Positions 25,701 through 32,471 of a DNA stretch of 64,000 nt are shown piece after piece (within the stretch, counting starts at the first letter, position 1; each line of letters starts with the position of its first letter). The stretch is from Lysobacterales bacterium. Its GTDB lineage: Bacteria; Pseudomonadota; Gammaproteobacteria; Xanthomonadales; SZUA-38. The position numbers and the translations under genes were made by a program. The notes beneath the pieces are model-generated. The model was not told the origin of the DNA and searched no databases. It saw only the letters and a list, made by a program, of their open reading frames with translations. The stretch lies in the NCBI GenBank assembly GCA_030065125.1, contig JASJDM010000002.1, positions 62,001 through 126,000 of the forward strand, written 5' to 3'.

Positions 25701-27082
25701 CGATCGGGCTCACCCACAAAGACGCAGCCGCCAAATCTGCGGCAGCCGCGGTCAGTGACCGCCAGGAAACCGGGCACCTCGTCCAGCTGCGCGCCGCCGA
25801 AGCTCCCAAGCAGTTCACCGTTTGCGTTGAGGCGCTGTACCCGCATCCCGATGTCGGTGAGAACGTACACCGCGCCTTTCCCGCTGGCGGCAACTGCCAC
25901 GGGTTTTCCGGTACTGCCGGGCCCTCCCGGCCCTTCCACGAAGTAGTTGGCGATGTGCAAACCGCCCGGGGTGAACAGCTGGACCCGTGAGAACGCATCG
26001 TTGGCCACATAAAGGATCTCGCCGTTGAACCAGACGTCGGGCGCATCACCCCCGAAGTACCATGGCTGCTGCAGCACGGGCCACAGCCGCTCGAAGCGAA
26101 AATCCGCCACCTCGTCATCGGCCACCACGAGCAGGAAGCTGTCCTGGTCGGACTGGCCGTCGGTATCGGTCACGGTGACGTCCACCTGGTAGGGACTGCC
26201 GGCTCCGTCGGTGATGGCGCCGGAAATCCGACCCGTCCCGGCATTGATGGACAGCGACGGCGGCAGGTTGGTGGCGGCGAAGGTCAGCATGTCGCCGTCG
26301 GGATCCACGAAGTTTGCCCCAAGGTCCATGAAAAAATTTGTGCCCAGGCTGGCGAACTGATCGGGTATCGGCTCCACCAGCGTCACGGGGGTATTACCCG
26401 AGATGCCGAAACACAGGCTTGTCTCCTGTGACACGCCGGTGGAACACTGCTCACGGGGCACCCAGTCCGGGCAGGATATGCTCGGACCGCCTACGTTGCC
26501 CATTTCCCGCATGACCCACGGCACCTTGCCGCCAGCCTGGGTCTGATCCCAGTGCCAGTACCGGCCCTGGGCCGGGTTGGGCCCCACCACGCCGTTGAAC
26601 ACGACCGAGATCCAGTACTCGCCCGGGGACAGGTCGACGGGCTCACAGGACCCCCCCGAGGACTGGGGGAACGCAATGTCGAAGTCCCCGTCATTCACGG
26701 CCGGGCCCAGCTGGTCGAAGTCAAAGGAACAGGTGCGAAACGGCGGCCCCGGCAGCCCGCCGTTGTTTGGAAACCAGCGGACAGTGACACCGCGCTCGGT
26801 GAGATTGCTGCCGTCGAATGTCCCACGCACGCTGAGAGATTCCAGCCGCCAGCCCGGCCCATCGGGCACGCGGAAGATTTCGGCGCTGGACACGGCCTGG
26901 AAAAACCCTTCCTGGGCCACGTTGTGGCTAAGGCCCAGCAATGGGCTGGAAATACACTGGCTGGAGCGATCTACCAGGTTAAAGCTGTTTCCGGAAAACG
27001 CTGGCATGGCGGCCAGCAGCCCACCCGTCAGAAACGCCCGCATCCCGCGACTCATCGTCAAACGCCCTGGTCCCCGCTTCAT
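19721..27082 (-). CDS. Giant secreted NHL-propeller protein with C13-type protease domains (2453 aa)
   Basis: Signal peptide at ~12-30 (MRAFLTGGLLAAMPAFSG). Then a beta-rich N-terminal domain, a cadherin/He-PIG-like domain (IPDQFASLGTNFFMDLGANF; ~225-325), NHL/beta-propeller repeats (~330-900; e.g. GPGQFEQPGDVALDEQGNVY), and a C13 legumain/caspase-like protease (~905-1130) with His near 990 (VVYLADHGSND) and Cys near 1040 (LVYDACRSGSF). A second copy (~1259-1470) is degenerate: the positions read VVFLVGGVRSG and VVYEGDRSGAF, without His or Cys. Then Ig-like, PPC-like, carboxypeptidase-regulatory and several fibronectin-like repeats (~1750-2220), and an amidotransferase-like domain (ILLVDDDDNGPDV; VIWFTGN). 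It ends VDLIYASGFENPAP. Paralogue of the downstream-listed 27131 gene. Confidence 0.85.
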   Translation of the reverse strand: MKRGPGRLTMSRGMRAFLTGGLLAAMPAFSGNSFNLVDRSSQCISSPLLGLSHNVAQEGFFQAVSSAEIFRVPDGPGWRLESLSVRGTFDGSNLTERGVTVRWFPNNGGLPGPPFRTCSFDFDQLGPAVNDGDFDIAFPQSSGGSCEPVDLSPGEYWISVVFNGVVGPNPAQGRYWHWDQTQAGGKVPWVMREMGNVGGPSISCPDWVPREQCSTGVSQETSLCFGISGNTPVTLVEPIPDQFASLGTNFFMDLGANFVDPDGDMLTFAATNLPPSLSINAGTGRISGAITDGAGSPYQVDVTVTDTDGQSDQDSFLLVVADDEVADFRFERLWPVLQQPWYFGGDAPDVWFNGEILYVANDAFSRVQLFTPGGLHIANYFVEGPGGPGSTGKPVAVAASGKGAVYVLTDIGMRVQRLNANGELLGSFGGAQLDEVPGFLAVTDRGCRRFGGCVFVGEPDRVLRFTGAGQYLGDFGLCNGGPPCGGGTVQQLGGLAASDDGYVYLTDSAEDQLIILRYGPDQALGAVPQLVGEFGGTGTGPGQFEQPGDVALDEQGNVYVVDANRIQVFTAGGSFLQEIASGDPEKRARRLTLGPDGSGFFSNDLAQIMRFKVLGDPAGGSATLGFRSPFSSSDDDPGFFRDPVDVASGPNSNLYVADRKNHRIQKFSPDGRLQNGVGQEGSGPGEFGTLVALDTGSVSGSFRLLVLDLNESSGQYRIQRFDNALNAVDEIQPPPGMDYQDMAVGTLGSIFLVTGDGMSLRLTPQGELDHQWGPSRPGGAFSRVALAPNGLLYFVSEGPMADGFDLFTRGGSPVAFLPASFNAPASLTVADDGKIILGEIPNIAPDVPRIKIFSQDGMLLQSIGQYGYFPGSFAAPSGMDFAPNGKLYVTDRDNDNVQVLNPVLTPENTKVIIVAGGGPYPGNNLWETTQSLTNYAYLSLAYQGFTGDDIMYLSSNLSEDLDGNGVSDVDAAATQGNLLDAITVWGGDADHLVVYLADHGSNDAFRLNPASALNAADLAAALDTAQGGPSGVSQVTLVYDACRSGSFVDEVSNPAFNRVVITSAAEDQSAKFVSDGILSFSNQFWSQIFVGADLGDAYALASQIMTASFSDQTPQLDVDGDLQTNEPTDDLATLDDQFIGAGTDFDPGSPTIAAVSDPIDLASGNSATLEALGVSDPDGIGRVYVEIIPPDYEDLDPDKPVQSFPQLELEQVGGSSDYQADYTGFSSEGIYIVNFYAQDRFGNLSTPSSTTVTVGNPQLRKAIIVVGGRTSDKQWDAYSLNGSFAYTALLSQGYQDDAIEEIRYLSNGGAAGVDGNANLTELQNAFSWAGTNARDVVVFLVGGVRSGALRLNGSERLTAAQLDGLLDTLESSISGTLAVVYEGDRSGAFVRRLKPDQPGRRIIVASTAPSQQASFLLDGALSFAQFFWNGVLNGNTVLDAFDSARDSISFVTGQQVPQLDDNGNGEGNDAEDGLLAQAYAIGSGVVQDANLPTIGDINPDLQLTDGGTTATIQVDDVISTGTLQQVFGIVTSPPPQRFNRFFPLSKVVVKTADNGSYAGSFDGFGPLPTGDYASGRYTVSVYARDDRGNISFQQNVTVEQTIGRDGWEGDDSRLGASILYVDDEQATPHNLHDNGDRDWSVFVADLDEMGQPQTYEIQVADIDDYSGTAFNVVIELHHADAMGTPIATTSGGISGSLTLTWPSAMAPYDYGEGEYFVQVRAQDPTQLGRYELRVFRPDVAQTGLLTGAVVDALTGNPVAGAFITTGANVTSVSNLLGEFQLVENPGTYTINVTPPAGYDPLDDSGVPVVESQTTWRLFEVTPSALAPDVQTTQATAVMQESAVLNGVVAPNAQLTQVSFQIRNPPGAFVTIDDDDLPASAPQSDVSVPADLDCGLDYEFRVRAANDSGTSTGQVISFSAADCTPLPVIRSIQVASTTDTSTLLQATVDPSGSDTTVAFRNRPVGGVFSPYEEASMQATGSGDQQIDFPLGGLVCETSYEFQVQAGNGGGTAESGIGGFSTMPCPQEPPELSAVLAGNITDTSVDLSARVDPNGDGTDVFYRLQAVGEPLGPWLSVMQGISELTDLMVQRSDLQCGRDYAFSFQASNSGGTTTSSEQVFTSGTCPEAFPEAVTLAPTAVTQGSAILQGTVDPNDSDTTVVFRYGATTVYTDTLPVEGSLSGTASQDVSANLGGLACDSEYHYQVEATNADEQTGFGGDQTFRTNPCDRILLVDDDDNGPDVRPVFTGALEALGFAYQLWNTDVSDQEPGTGDLAAYDTVIWFTGNASGASTGPSADSEDHLAQYLDSGGCLVVSSQDYLLARGQGTDTPTPLMLNHLGIASGVSDQPQTGVVGEPPDFGGLPASGSYVLDFVSPGLTPATDVLDPSADGDTAFTGSAGSAGVQKAMPAYRTLYLGFPLAAVPGSAEQGATVDAILEYCRGVDLIYASGFENPAP

Positions 27083-27130
27083 CTTTCACTCACCATCAAA
27101 GGCGTCAATGGACCGCCAGACTGGACACCC

Positions 27131-30100
27131 TCATTGCTCAAAACCGGACACGAAGATGTATTCGCTGCAGTCCAGGCTGCGATTGGCGGTGGTGGTTGCC
27201 GGCAGGGAGGTGTTGCCATCCCCGTCAATGGCGTATGCCGACACGGTGTATTCGCCGGTTGCCGCGCACAGGCCCTGGACCCGGGCCCGATACAGTCCGT
27301 CATCTTGTGTCAGCGTCTCGGTGACCAGATTGCCGCCGGGCTGGGTGATCACGGCGACCACGCGATCGATGGTGCCCGTAGTGGTCACACCTGAGACCGT
27401 GATGGGCTCCAGGAATCCATTGATAACCGGGTTTACCTGGACACTATCCAGCAGCGGATCGTCCCCGGCCAGCAGTACCCCGGACCCGATGCTGTACCCC
27501 TGGGAATAGGCCCCGTCGAACAACTCGTTGGGGTTGGCGTTGCCGTTGTCGTCAAGCTGGGGCGTCTGGCCCCTGGCACTGAAAGCAACGGCTGTCCGCG
27601 CCAGGTTAAACGCATCGCGCAGCGAGGCCCCGTTCAGCACCTGGTTCCAGAAGAACCGCGAAAAGCTCAAATTCCCACCCAGCAGGAATGCGGCCGTCTC
27701 ACCGGTGTCCGCACTGCCCACGAGTACCCGGCGGCTGCTGGTCGGTGGCGCCAGCTGGCGAATGAATCCGCCGGCCCCGTCCCCGTCGACCACCACCGAG
27801 ACGGTCCCCGGAATGGTCGCCTGGGCGGTATCCAGCAATCCGTCCAGGGCGCCGGCTTCCAGGCTCTCGGCGGCCGTCAGCCGGTAGTCGGGACCGTCAG
27901 GTTCGGCGGCCAGGTAGATGGTCAGGTCCTGGACGCCGCCGGTCCCCCAGGATGCAATGGCGTCGGTGATGTTGGCCAGGGTCGGCGCCGCGTCGGACCC
28001 GGCGCCTCCGGCAGCGCTGAGATAACAGACGTTGTCACAGACCAGGTCACAGACGCTGCTGATGACGCCGCAGCTGGCCTGGGCCGTTCCGTAACCCTGC
28101 TGATCGAGCGCCCGGTAGGCCAGGTCGGTATTGACCGCCAGTGCATCGAACAGGGTGTCACCGGGCTGACCGCCTCCGATGATGATGGCCCGGCGATCCA
28201 GCGGATTGTCCACGGTTACCGAGGTGACCCGGGGCAGCGATGTGTTGCCCAGGTTGTCCAGGGCGTAGATGCTGACCTGGTAGGTTCCAACCTCGGCAAA
28301 ACCGTTGAACGTCTCCTGGTAGTCATCGGATCCGCCCAGCGGCTCCAGATCGAACGTGGGGAGATCCTGCACCGGGTTGTCGGGTGACCCGGGATTAAAG
28401 CCCGGCGGGCGCAGCACGGCCCACACCCGGGCGACGCCGTCGGGATCGGTCACGCCGACTGCGTCAAGGGTGGCGCTGTTGCCGGATGCCACCGTCTGGG
28501 CAGCCGACACCGAGGCGATGGTCGGAGCATCGGCGGAGACGTCGGTGCCGTTGCCGATAAAGCTGGCGGCCACCCGGGCCAGGTCCTCAGGCGTATCAGC
28601 CGTGCCGTCACCGTTGGATTCAAGCAGTGGGTTCTGGGCCGGGAAGGCCGTGGAGGTGGCATCCCTGGCCAGCAGGTATGACTGCTCCACGGTCAGGCCA
28701 TTAAACACGTGAGTCCAGAAGCTGGAGGAAAACGACAGGGTGCCCTGGGAGACAAAATAGGCGTTTTCGTCGGCGCCGGAGCTGGCAATGACCACCCGGT
28801 CGAAGACGTCGGACTGCAGCTCATCCACAAAGCTGCCGGACTGGCAGGCGTCATAGATCACCGTGACCCGGGCGCCCGGGTTGGCTGTCTGCCAGGCGTT
28901 CAGCCAGCCGTCCAGGGTACTGGCGTCCAGGATCTCGGATCCGCTCATGCGGAACGTGTCCAGGCCGCCGTGATCCACCATGTAAACCGTCAGGCTGTCA
29001 GCCCCGGCAGCAAAGTCTCCCGTGATGGCGTTCTGGAAGTTTGCGTTGGTGGCGTCGGCGTCGACGTCGTCAGCCTGGCCGTTCTGGTCCAGGTCCAGGT
29101 CGGTGTCAGCGCTGAGGTACTCGATGGTGCCTTTGACAAAACCCTGCTGGACCAGTGCCCGGTAGGCGAAGTTGGCATTGAGCTGGGTGGCCGGCCACAG
29201 CGCGTTCCCGGGATACGGTCCACCACCGGTCACCACAATGGCCCGGTTGTTGGCGCCCTGGGCTGCCGGCACAAAAACCTGGATCCGGTTGTTCAGACTG
29301 TCCGCCACGTAGGCCCGGCCGTCCGGTGCGAATGCCAGCCCGCCGGGGCTGCGCAGCTGTCCCGGGTTGGATCCGAACTCGCCGAAAAACGATATCTTGT
29401 TGCCTCCGTTGCCCACCTGGGCAACGAAGTGGCCGGTGTCGGAGCGCGTGTCACTGAACGGGATGACGTAGACGTTTCCGTTCGGGTCCACCGCCACGGA
29501 CTCCGGGTTGGAATCCAGGTTGCGGATCTCCACCGCATCGCCGCCAGCAGTAAAAGCCTGCAGCCGCAGGTTGAAATGATCCGCCACCCAGATGATGTCC
29601 TGGCTGCCGGAGGTGTCCACCGCTATGTCCCTGGGCGAGTCAAAATCAGGTCGGAAAAGGCACTGGGTCGGCCGGTCGTTGCTGTCGAAACAGCCGCCAA
29701 AAAAGGCATCCAGCAAAGTGCCCTGGGCGCTGAACTTCTGCACGCGACTGCTGTTGACGAAGCCATCGTCGTCCGGGCTGAGGGCATTGACCACATAGAC
29801 GTCACCGGCACTGTCGATGGCAAGATCCGTGGCGAACTCAAACTGGTCGGGCCCGGTGCCCGGGGCGCCGATCTGTCGCACGTGGTCCCCGACATCGGTA
29901 AACACCTGCACCCGCTGGTTGCCAAAATCCATCACGTAGACCAGCCCGTCAGGGCCGATGTCCACGTCGACCGGTTCGTTGAACTGCTCCGTGCCGGAGC
30001 CCAACGCACCCCACTGGTCCATGAGACTGCCGGTGGCGGAATAGACCTTGATTCGATGATTGGCCGAATCCGCCACGAAGACCCGCCCCAGACGGTCAAC

Positions 30101-31168
30101 GTGGATTCCGAAGGGCGACTGCAGGCGGCGCTCGGCCACACCCCCGCTGGTCCACTGGCTCAGGAAAGTGCCGTCCGCCGTGAATTTCTGCACCCGGTGA
30201 ATACCAAAGTCCGAGGTGCTGTTGGCGTCCACGGTGTAGACCAGGCCGGCGCTGTCCACGCCGATGCGCCACAGCAGCTGGAATTCACCCGGCCCGGTGC
30301 CCCCCTGCCCCCACTGGGCCACCGGTGTGCCGTCCAGCTCCAGCTTCTGCACCCGGTTATTGACCGCATCCGCCACCAGCAGTCGCTCCACCCCCGGGCC
30401 TTCACGAATCACCTCCAGGTCATTGATCAGACGGAACTCGCCGGGGTTGGGGCCGCTGCTGCCGAAGCGGGTGATGAAAGCCCCGCCCGCGTCGAACACC
30501 TGGATCTCATTGGGCGTGCCGCCGTCAGCCAGGTAAATGCGCCCCTGACTGTCCAGGGCAATGCCGGTGAGAAACTCGAATTCGCCCGGCGCCGTGGGGT
30601 TGGCGCCGCCGCTGCCGAATTCCGACAGGTAGTTGCCCTGGGGATCAAATTTCTGCACGCGGTTGTCACCGGTGACCAGCAGGTTGCCCTCGTCATCGAC
30701 CACCATGTCCCAGGGGCTGAGCTGGGTGAACCCGCCGAACTGTCCGAACTGGCCGGGCCCGGCGCCAAATCCGCCGAAGCTGAGCAGATGCTCCCCTTCC
30801 CCGGAAAACTTCTGGATGCGGCGGAAGCCGCCTTCATCGGTTTCCGCCACAAAGATGTCGCCGTCAGCGGTGGTGGTGGCCACCAGCGGAAACATGAACT
30901 GACCGTCGTCGGCACCGAACTGGCCGAAGCGGGAGATCAGCTGCCCCTCCCGGGAGAAGCGGTGGACACGGTGATTAAAGCTGTCCACCACGATCACGTT
31001 GTTCTGGGGATCGATGGCGATGCCCCGGGTGTTGACGAAGTACCAGGGCTGCTGCAGCGACGGCCACAGCCGTTCAAACCGGTAGCTGATCGCCGTTCCA
31101 GCCAGCGCCGCCTGGGCCAGCCCCAACAGCAGCACCAACAGTACAGGGACGGGTCGAATCATGGCCAT
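27131..31168 (-). CDS. Secreted NHL-propeller protein with C13-type protease domains (1345 aa)
   Basis: A signal peptide (VPVLLVLLLGLAQAALAG) is followed by ~600 residues of NHL repeats (e.g. GQFMFPLVATTTADGDIFVA; NRVQKLELDGT), folding as two or more beta-propellers. A C13 legumain/caspase-like domain (~638-860) has His near 730 (VYMVDHGGLD) and Cys near 770 (VIYDACQSGSFVDEL). A second copy (~990-1190) lacks both: IYLAAEPDG and VVVDGDGAGGF; it has instead a Cys-rich insert (SCGVISSVCDLVCDNVCYLS). A C-terminal Ig-like domain ends SEYIFVSGFEQ. ATG 31168 lies 4 bp after the preceding gene's stop and is followed by the signal peptide; the longer open frame upstream is inside that gene. It shares RFERLWPxLQQPWYF with the 2453-aa paralogue. 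Confidence 0.87.
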   Translation of the reverse strand: MAMIRPVPVLLVLLLGLAQAALAGTAISYRFERLWPSLQQPWYFVNTRGIAIDPQNNVIVVDSFNHRVHRFSREGQLISRFGQFGADDGQFMFPLVATTTADGDIFVAETDEGGFRRIQKFSGEGEHLLSFGGFGAGPGQFGQFGGFTQLSPWDMVVDDEGNLLVTGDNRVQKFDPQGNYLSEFGSGGANPTAPGEFEFLTGIALDSQGRIYLADGGTPNEIQVFDAGGAFITRFGSSGPNPGEFRLINDLEVIREGPGVERLLVADAVNNRVQKLELDGTPVAQWGQGGTGPGEFQLLWRIGVDSAGLVYTVDANSTSDFGIHRVQKFTADGTFLSQWTSGGVAERRLQSPFGIHVDRLGRVFVADSANHRIKVYSATGSLMDQWGALGSGTEQFNEPVDVDIGPDGLVYVMDFGNQRVQVFTDVGDHVRQIGAPGTGPDQFEFATDLAIDSAGDVYVVNALSPDDDGFVNSSRVQKFSAQGTLLDAFFGGCFDSNDRPTQCLFRPDFDSPRDIAVDTSGSQDIIWVADHFNLRLQAFTAGGDAVEIRNLDSNPESVAVDPNGNVYVIPFSDTRSDTGHFVAQVGNGGNKISFFGEFGSNPGQLRSPGGLAFAPDGRAYVADSLNNRIQVFVPAAQGANNRAIVVTGGGPYPGNALWPATQLNANFAYRALVQQGFVKGTIEYLSADTDLDLDQNGQADDVDADATNANFQNAITGDFAAGADSLTVYMVDHGGLDTFRMSGSEILDASTLDGWLNAWQTANPGARVTVIYDACQSGSFVDELQSDVFDRVVIASSGADENAYFVSQGTLSFSSSFWTHVFNGLTVEQSYLLARDATSTAFPAQNPLLESNGDGTADTPEDLARVAASFIGNGTDVSADAPTIASVSAAQTVASGNSATLDAVGVTDPDGVARVWAVLRPPGFNPGSPDNPVQDLPTFDLEPLGGSDDYQETFNGFAEVGTYQVSIYALDNLGNTSLPRVTSVTVDNPLDRRAIIIGGGQPGDTLFDALAVNTDLAYRALDQQGYGTAQASCGVISSVCDLVCDNVCYLSAAGGAGSDAAPTLANITDAIASWGTGGVQDLTIYLAAEPDGPDYRLTAAESLEAGALDGLLDTAQATIPGTVSVVVDGDGAGGFIRQLAPPTSSRRVLVGSADTGETAAFLLGGNLSFSRFFWNQVLNGASLRDAFNLARTAVAFSARGQTPQLDDNGNANPNELFDGAYSQGYSIGSGVLLAGDDPLLDSVQVNPVINGFLEPITVSGVTTTGTIDRVVAVITQPGGNLVTETLTQDDGLYRARVQGLCAATGEYTVSAYAIDGDGNTSLPATTTANRSLDCSEYIFVSGFEQ

Positions 31169-31172
31169 GGCG

Positions 31173-32471
31173 TTACAGCACCACGCAGGTGGTTTTGTCG
31201 GTGGCTGCACGGCCGCGCTTTCCTGCCACAACCGGCGGGCCCTCAAAGCTTTCGCGAAGCAGCACTTCCGGGTCCGCTTCCACGATGACCGGCGCAAACC
31301 CGAAGCAGTTATTGCCGCTGTCGGATTCCCCGCCCACGGCGTCCACGCAGGCGCCGGTATAGAAGATACCCGCTTGGTAGGGGGCCTGGATCATGGCGGT
31401 CCCGGAGTACCGGGACCCGGCTGACAGGGCGGGTACCGGCTCCACCGCGACCAGGAGGTCCCCGAGGTCAACCACGGGATCGCTGGAGAACAGGTATTTC
31501 ATGCTCGAACCGGGCGACGGCCCGTCTCCGTCGTTAATCGCGTTGGCCGTGATCGTCAGCGGGGTGCCCGCGGCCACGGTATTGGCGCTGGCGCCAGGCT
31601 GGCTGACCGTAAAGTCCGGGCTGCCCGTGGCTTCCGGGGTCAAGCTGATATCGCAGGTGGTGGTTTGCCGGGAAACCACCGTGTACTGGATCGTCGCATC
31701 CTGGTAACCCGGCGCGATCACGTCTGCCGTTGCATCGACCTGCGCGGTGTCGGAAGAGACGAACGTCCCGTCTGCCCGGTCGACAAAAGTAAAGATACCG
31801 TCCCCTGCAATCCGGGCGTCGCCGATCACCTGTCCACTGTCGGCGTCCCGTACCGTGCCCCGGACGATGCCCAGGTTATCGCCCACCGGCTCGAACATCT
31901 GGACGCTGTAATGGGTCTCGGCCGGGATACAAAAATTGTCGGCCCCCTGGTTGGAATTGCGGGCCTGAAAAACCTGGAGGAAGTAGTCTTCTTCCTGCTG
32001 GAACTGCCACTCAAACAGGGTGCCGGCGCCGAAGATGCACTGGCTGAAGACATCAAACGTGCCCGGTACGCCAGGAGGTATCAACTCGTCACCGCTGGAG
32101 TTGAACATACGCAGACACAGCCCGGTGCCCTCCATCGCCATCAGGTCCAGGGGTATCCCGGCGCCGAGGGGAGAACCGATGGGGTCAAACTGAAATGAAT
32201 AGACTTTGCCCGAGCTGGCAAAATCGAGTCCGCGAAAAGTCAGCCAGTCCTCGTCACCGTCGCTGTGAAATGAATGCAACTGGATGTTCTGCACTGTGGC
32301 CTGGTCAGCCAGGTTGATGGGCCTGGCGGACGCCATGGAATCATTGGGCTCATAAGCATCCGGTGGCGGCGGAAGGACGCCGGCGCAGAATCCCGGGAAC
32401 GGGTCATCGCCGGCCCACCCGGGCGTTGCCAGCAACGCACCTGACAGAAACAGCAGAAGCCTGAGCATCAT
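31173..32471 (-). CDS. Secreted CARDB / PPC-like protein
   Basis: A 432-residue secreted protein with a clean signal peptide (LRLLLFLSGALLATPGWAG). Residues ~35-200 resemble a pre-peptidase C-terminal (PPC) domain (PDAYEPNDSMASARPINL; DGDEDWLTFRG). Then a carboxypeptidase-regulatory-like repeat (GIVRGTVRDADSGQVIGDA) and a CARDB-type domain (FTVSQPGASANTVAAGTPL; YTGACVDAVGGESDSGNNCF). The last 35 residues are basic/polar and end in Cys-Val-Val-Leu. Its ATG overlaps the tpsA stop (ATGA) and its stop is 4 bp before the 1345-aa NHL/C13 gene, so it is almost certainly expressed with both. No catalytic residues seen; likely adhesion or scaffold. Confidence 0.75.
   Translation of the reverse strand: MMLRLLLFLSGALLATPGWAGDDPFPGFCAGVLPPPPDAYEPNDSMASARPINLADQATVQNIQLHSFHSDGDEDWLTFRGLDFASSGKVYSFQFDPIGSPLGAGIPLDLMAMEGTGLCLRMFNSSGDELIPPGVPGTFDVFSQCIFGAGTLFEWQFQQEEDYFLQVFQARNSNQGADNFCIPAETHYSVQMFEPVGDNLGIVRGTVRDADSGQVIGDARIAGDGIFTFVDRADGTFVSSDTAQVDATADVIAPGYQDATIQYTVVSRQTTTCDISLTPEATGSPDFTVSQPGASANTVAAGTPLTITANAINDGDGPSPGSSMKYLFSSDPVVDLGDLLVAVEPVPALSAGSRYSGTAMIQAPYQAGIFYTGACVDAVGGESDSGNNCFGFAPVIVEADPEVLLRESFEGPPVVAGKRGRAATDKTTCVVL

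Noticed and set aside
28709..31288. An 859-codon open frame on the plus strand
   Set aside because: It is antisense to the 1345-aa NHL/C13 gene; its composition (His/Val/Gly-rich without domains) and lack of a ribosome-binding site mark it as a by-product of high GC content.
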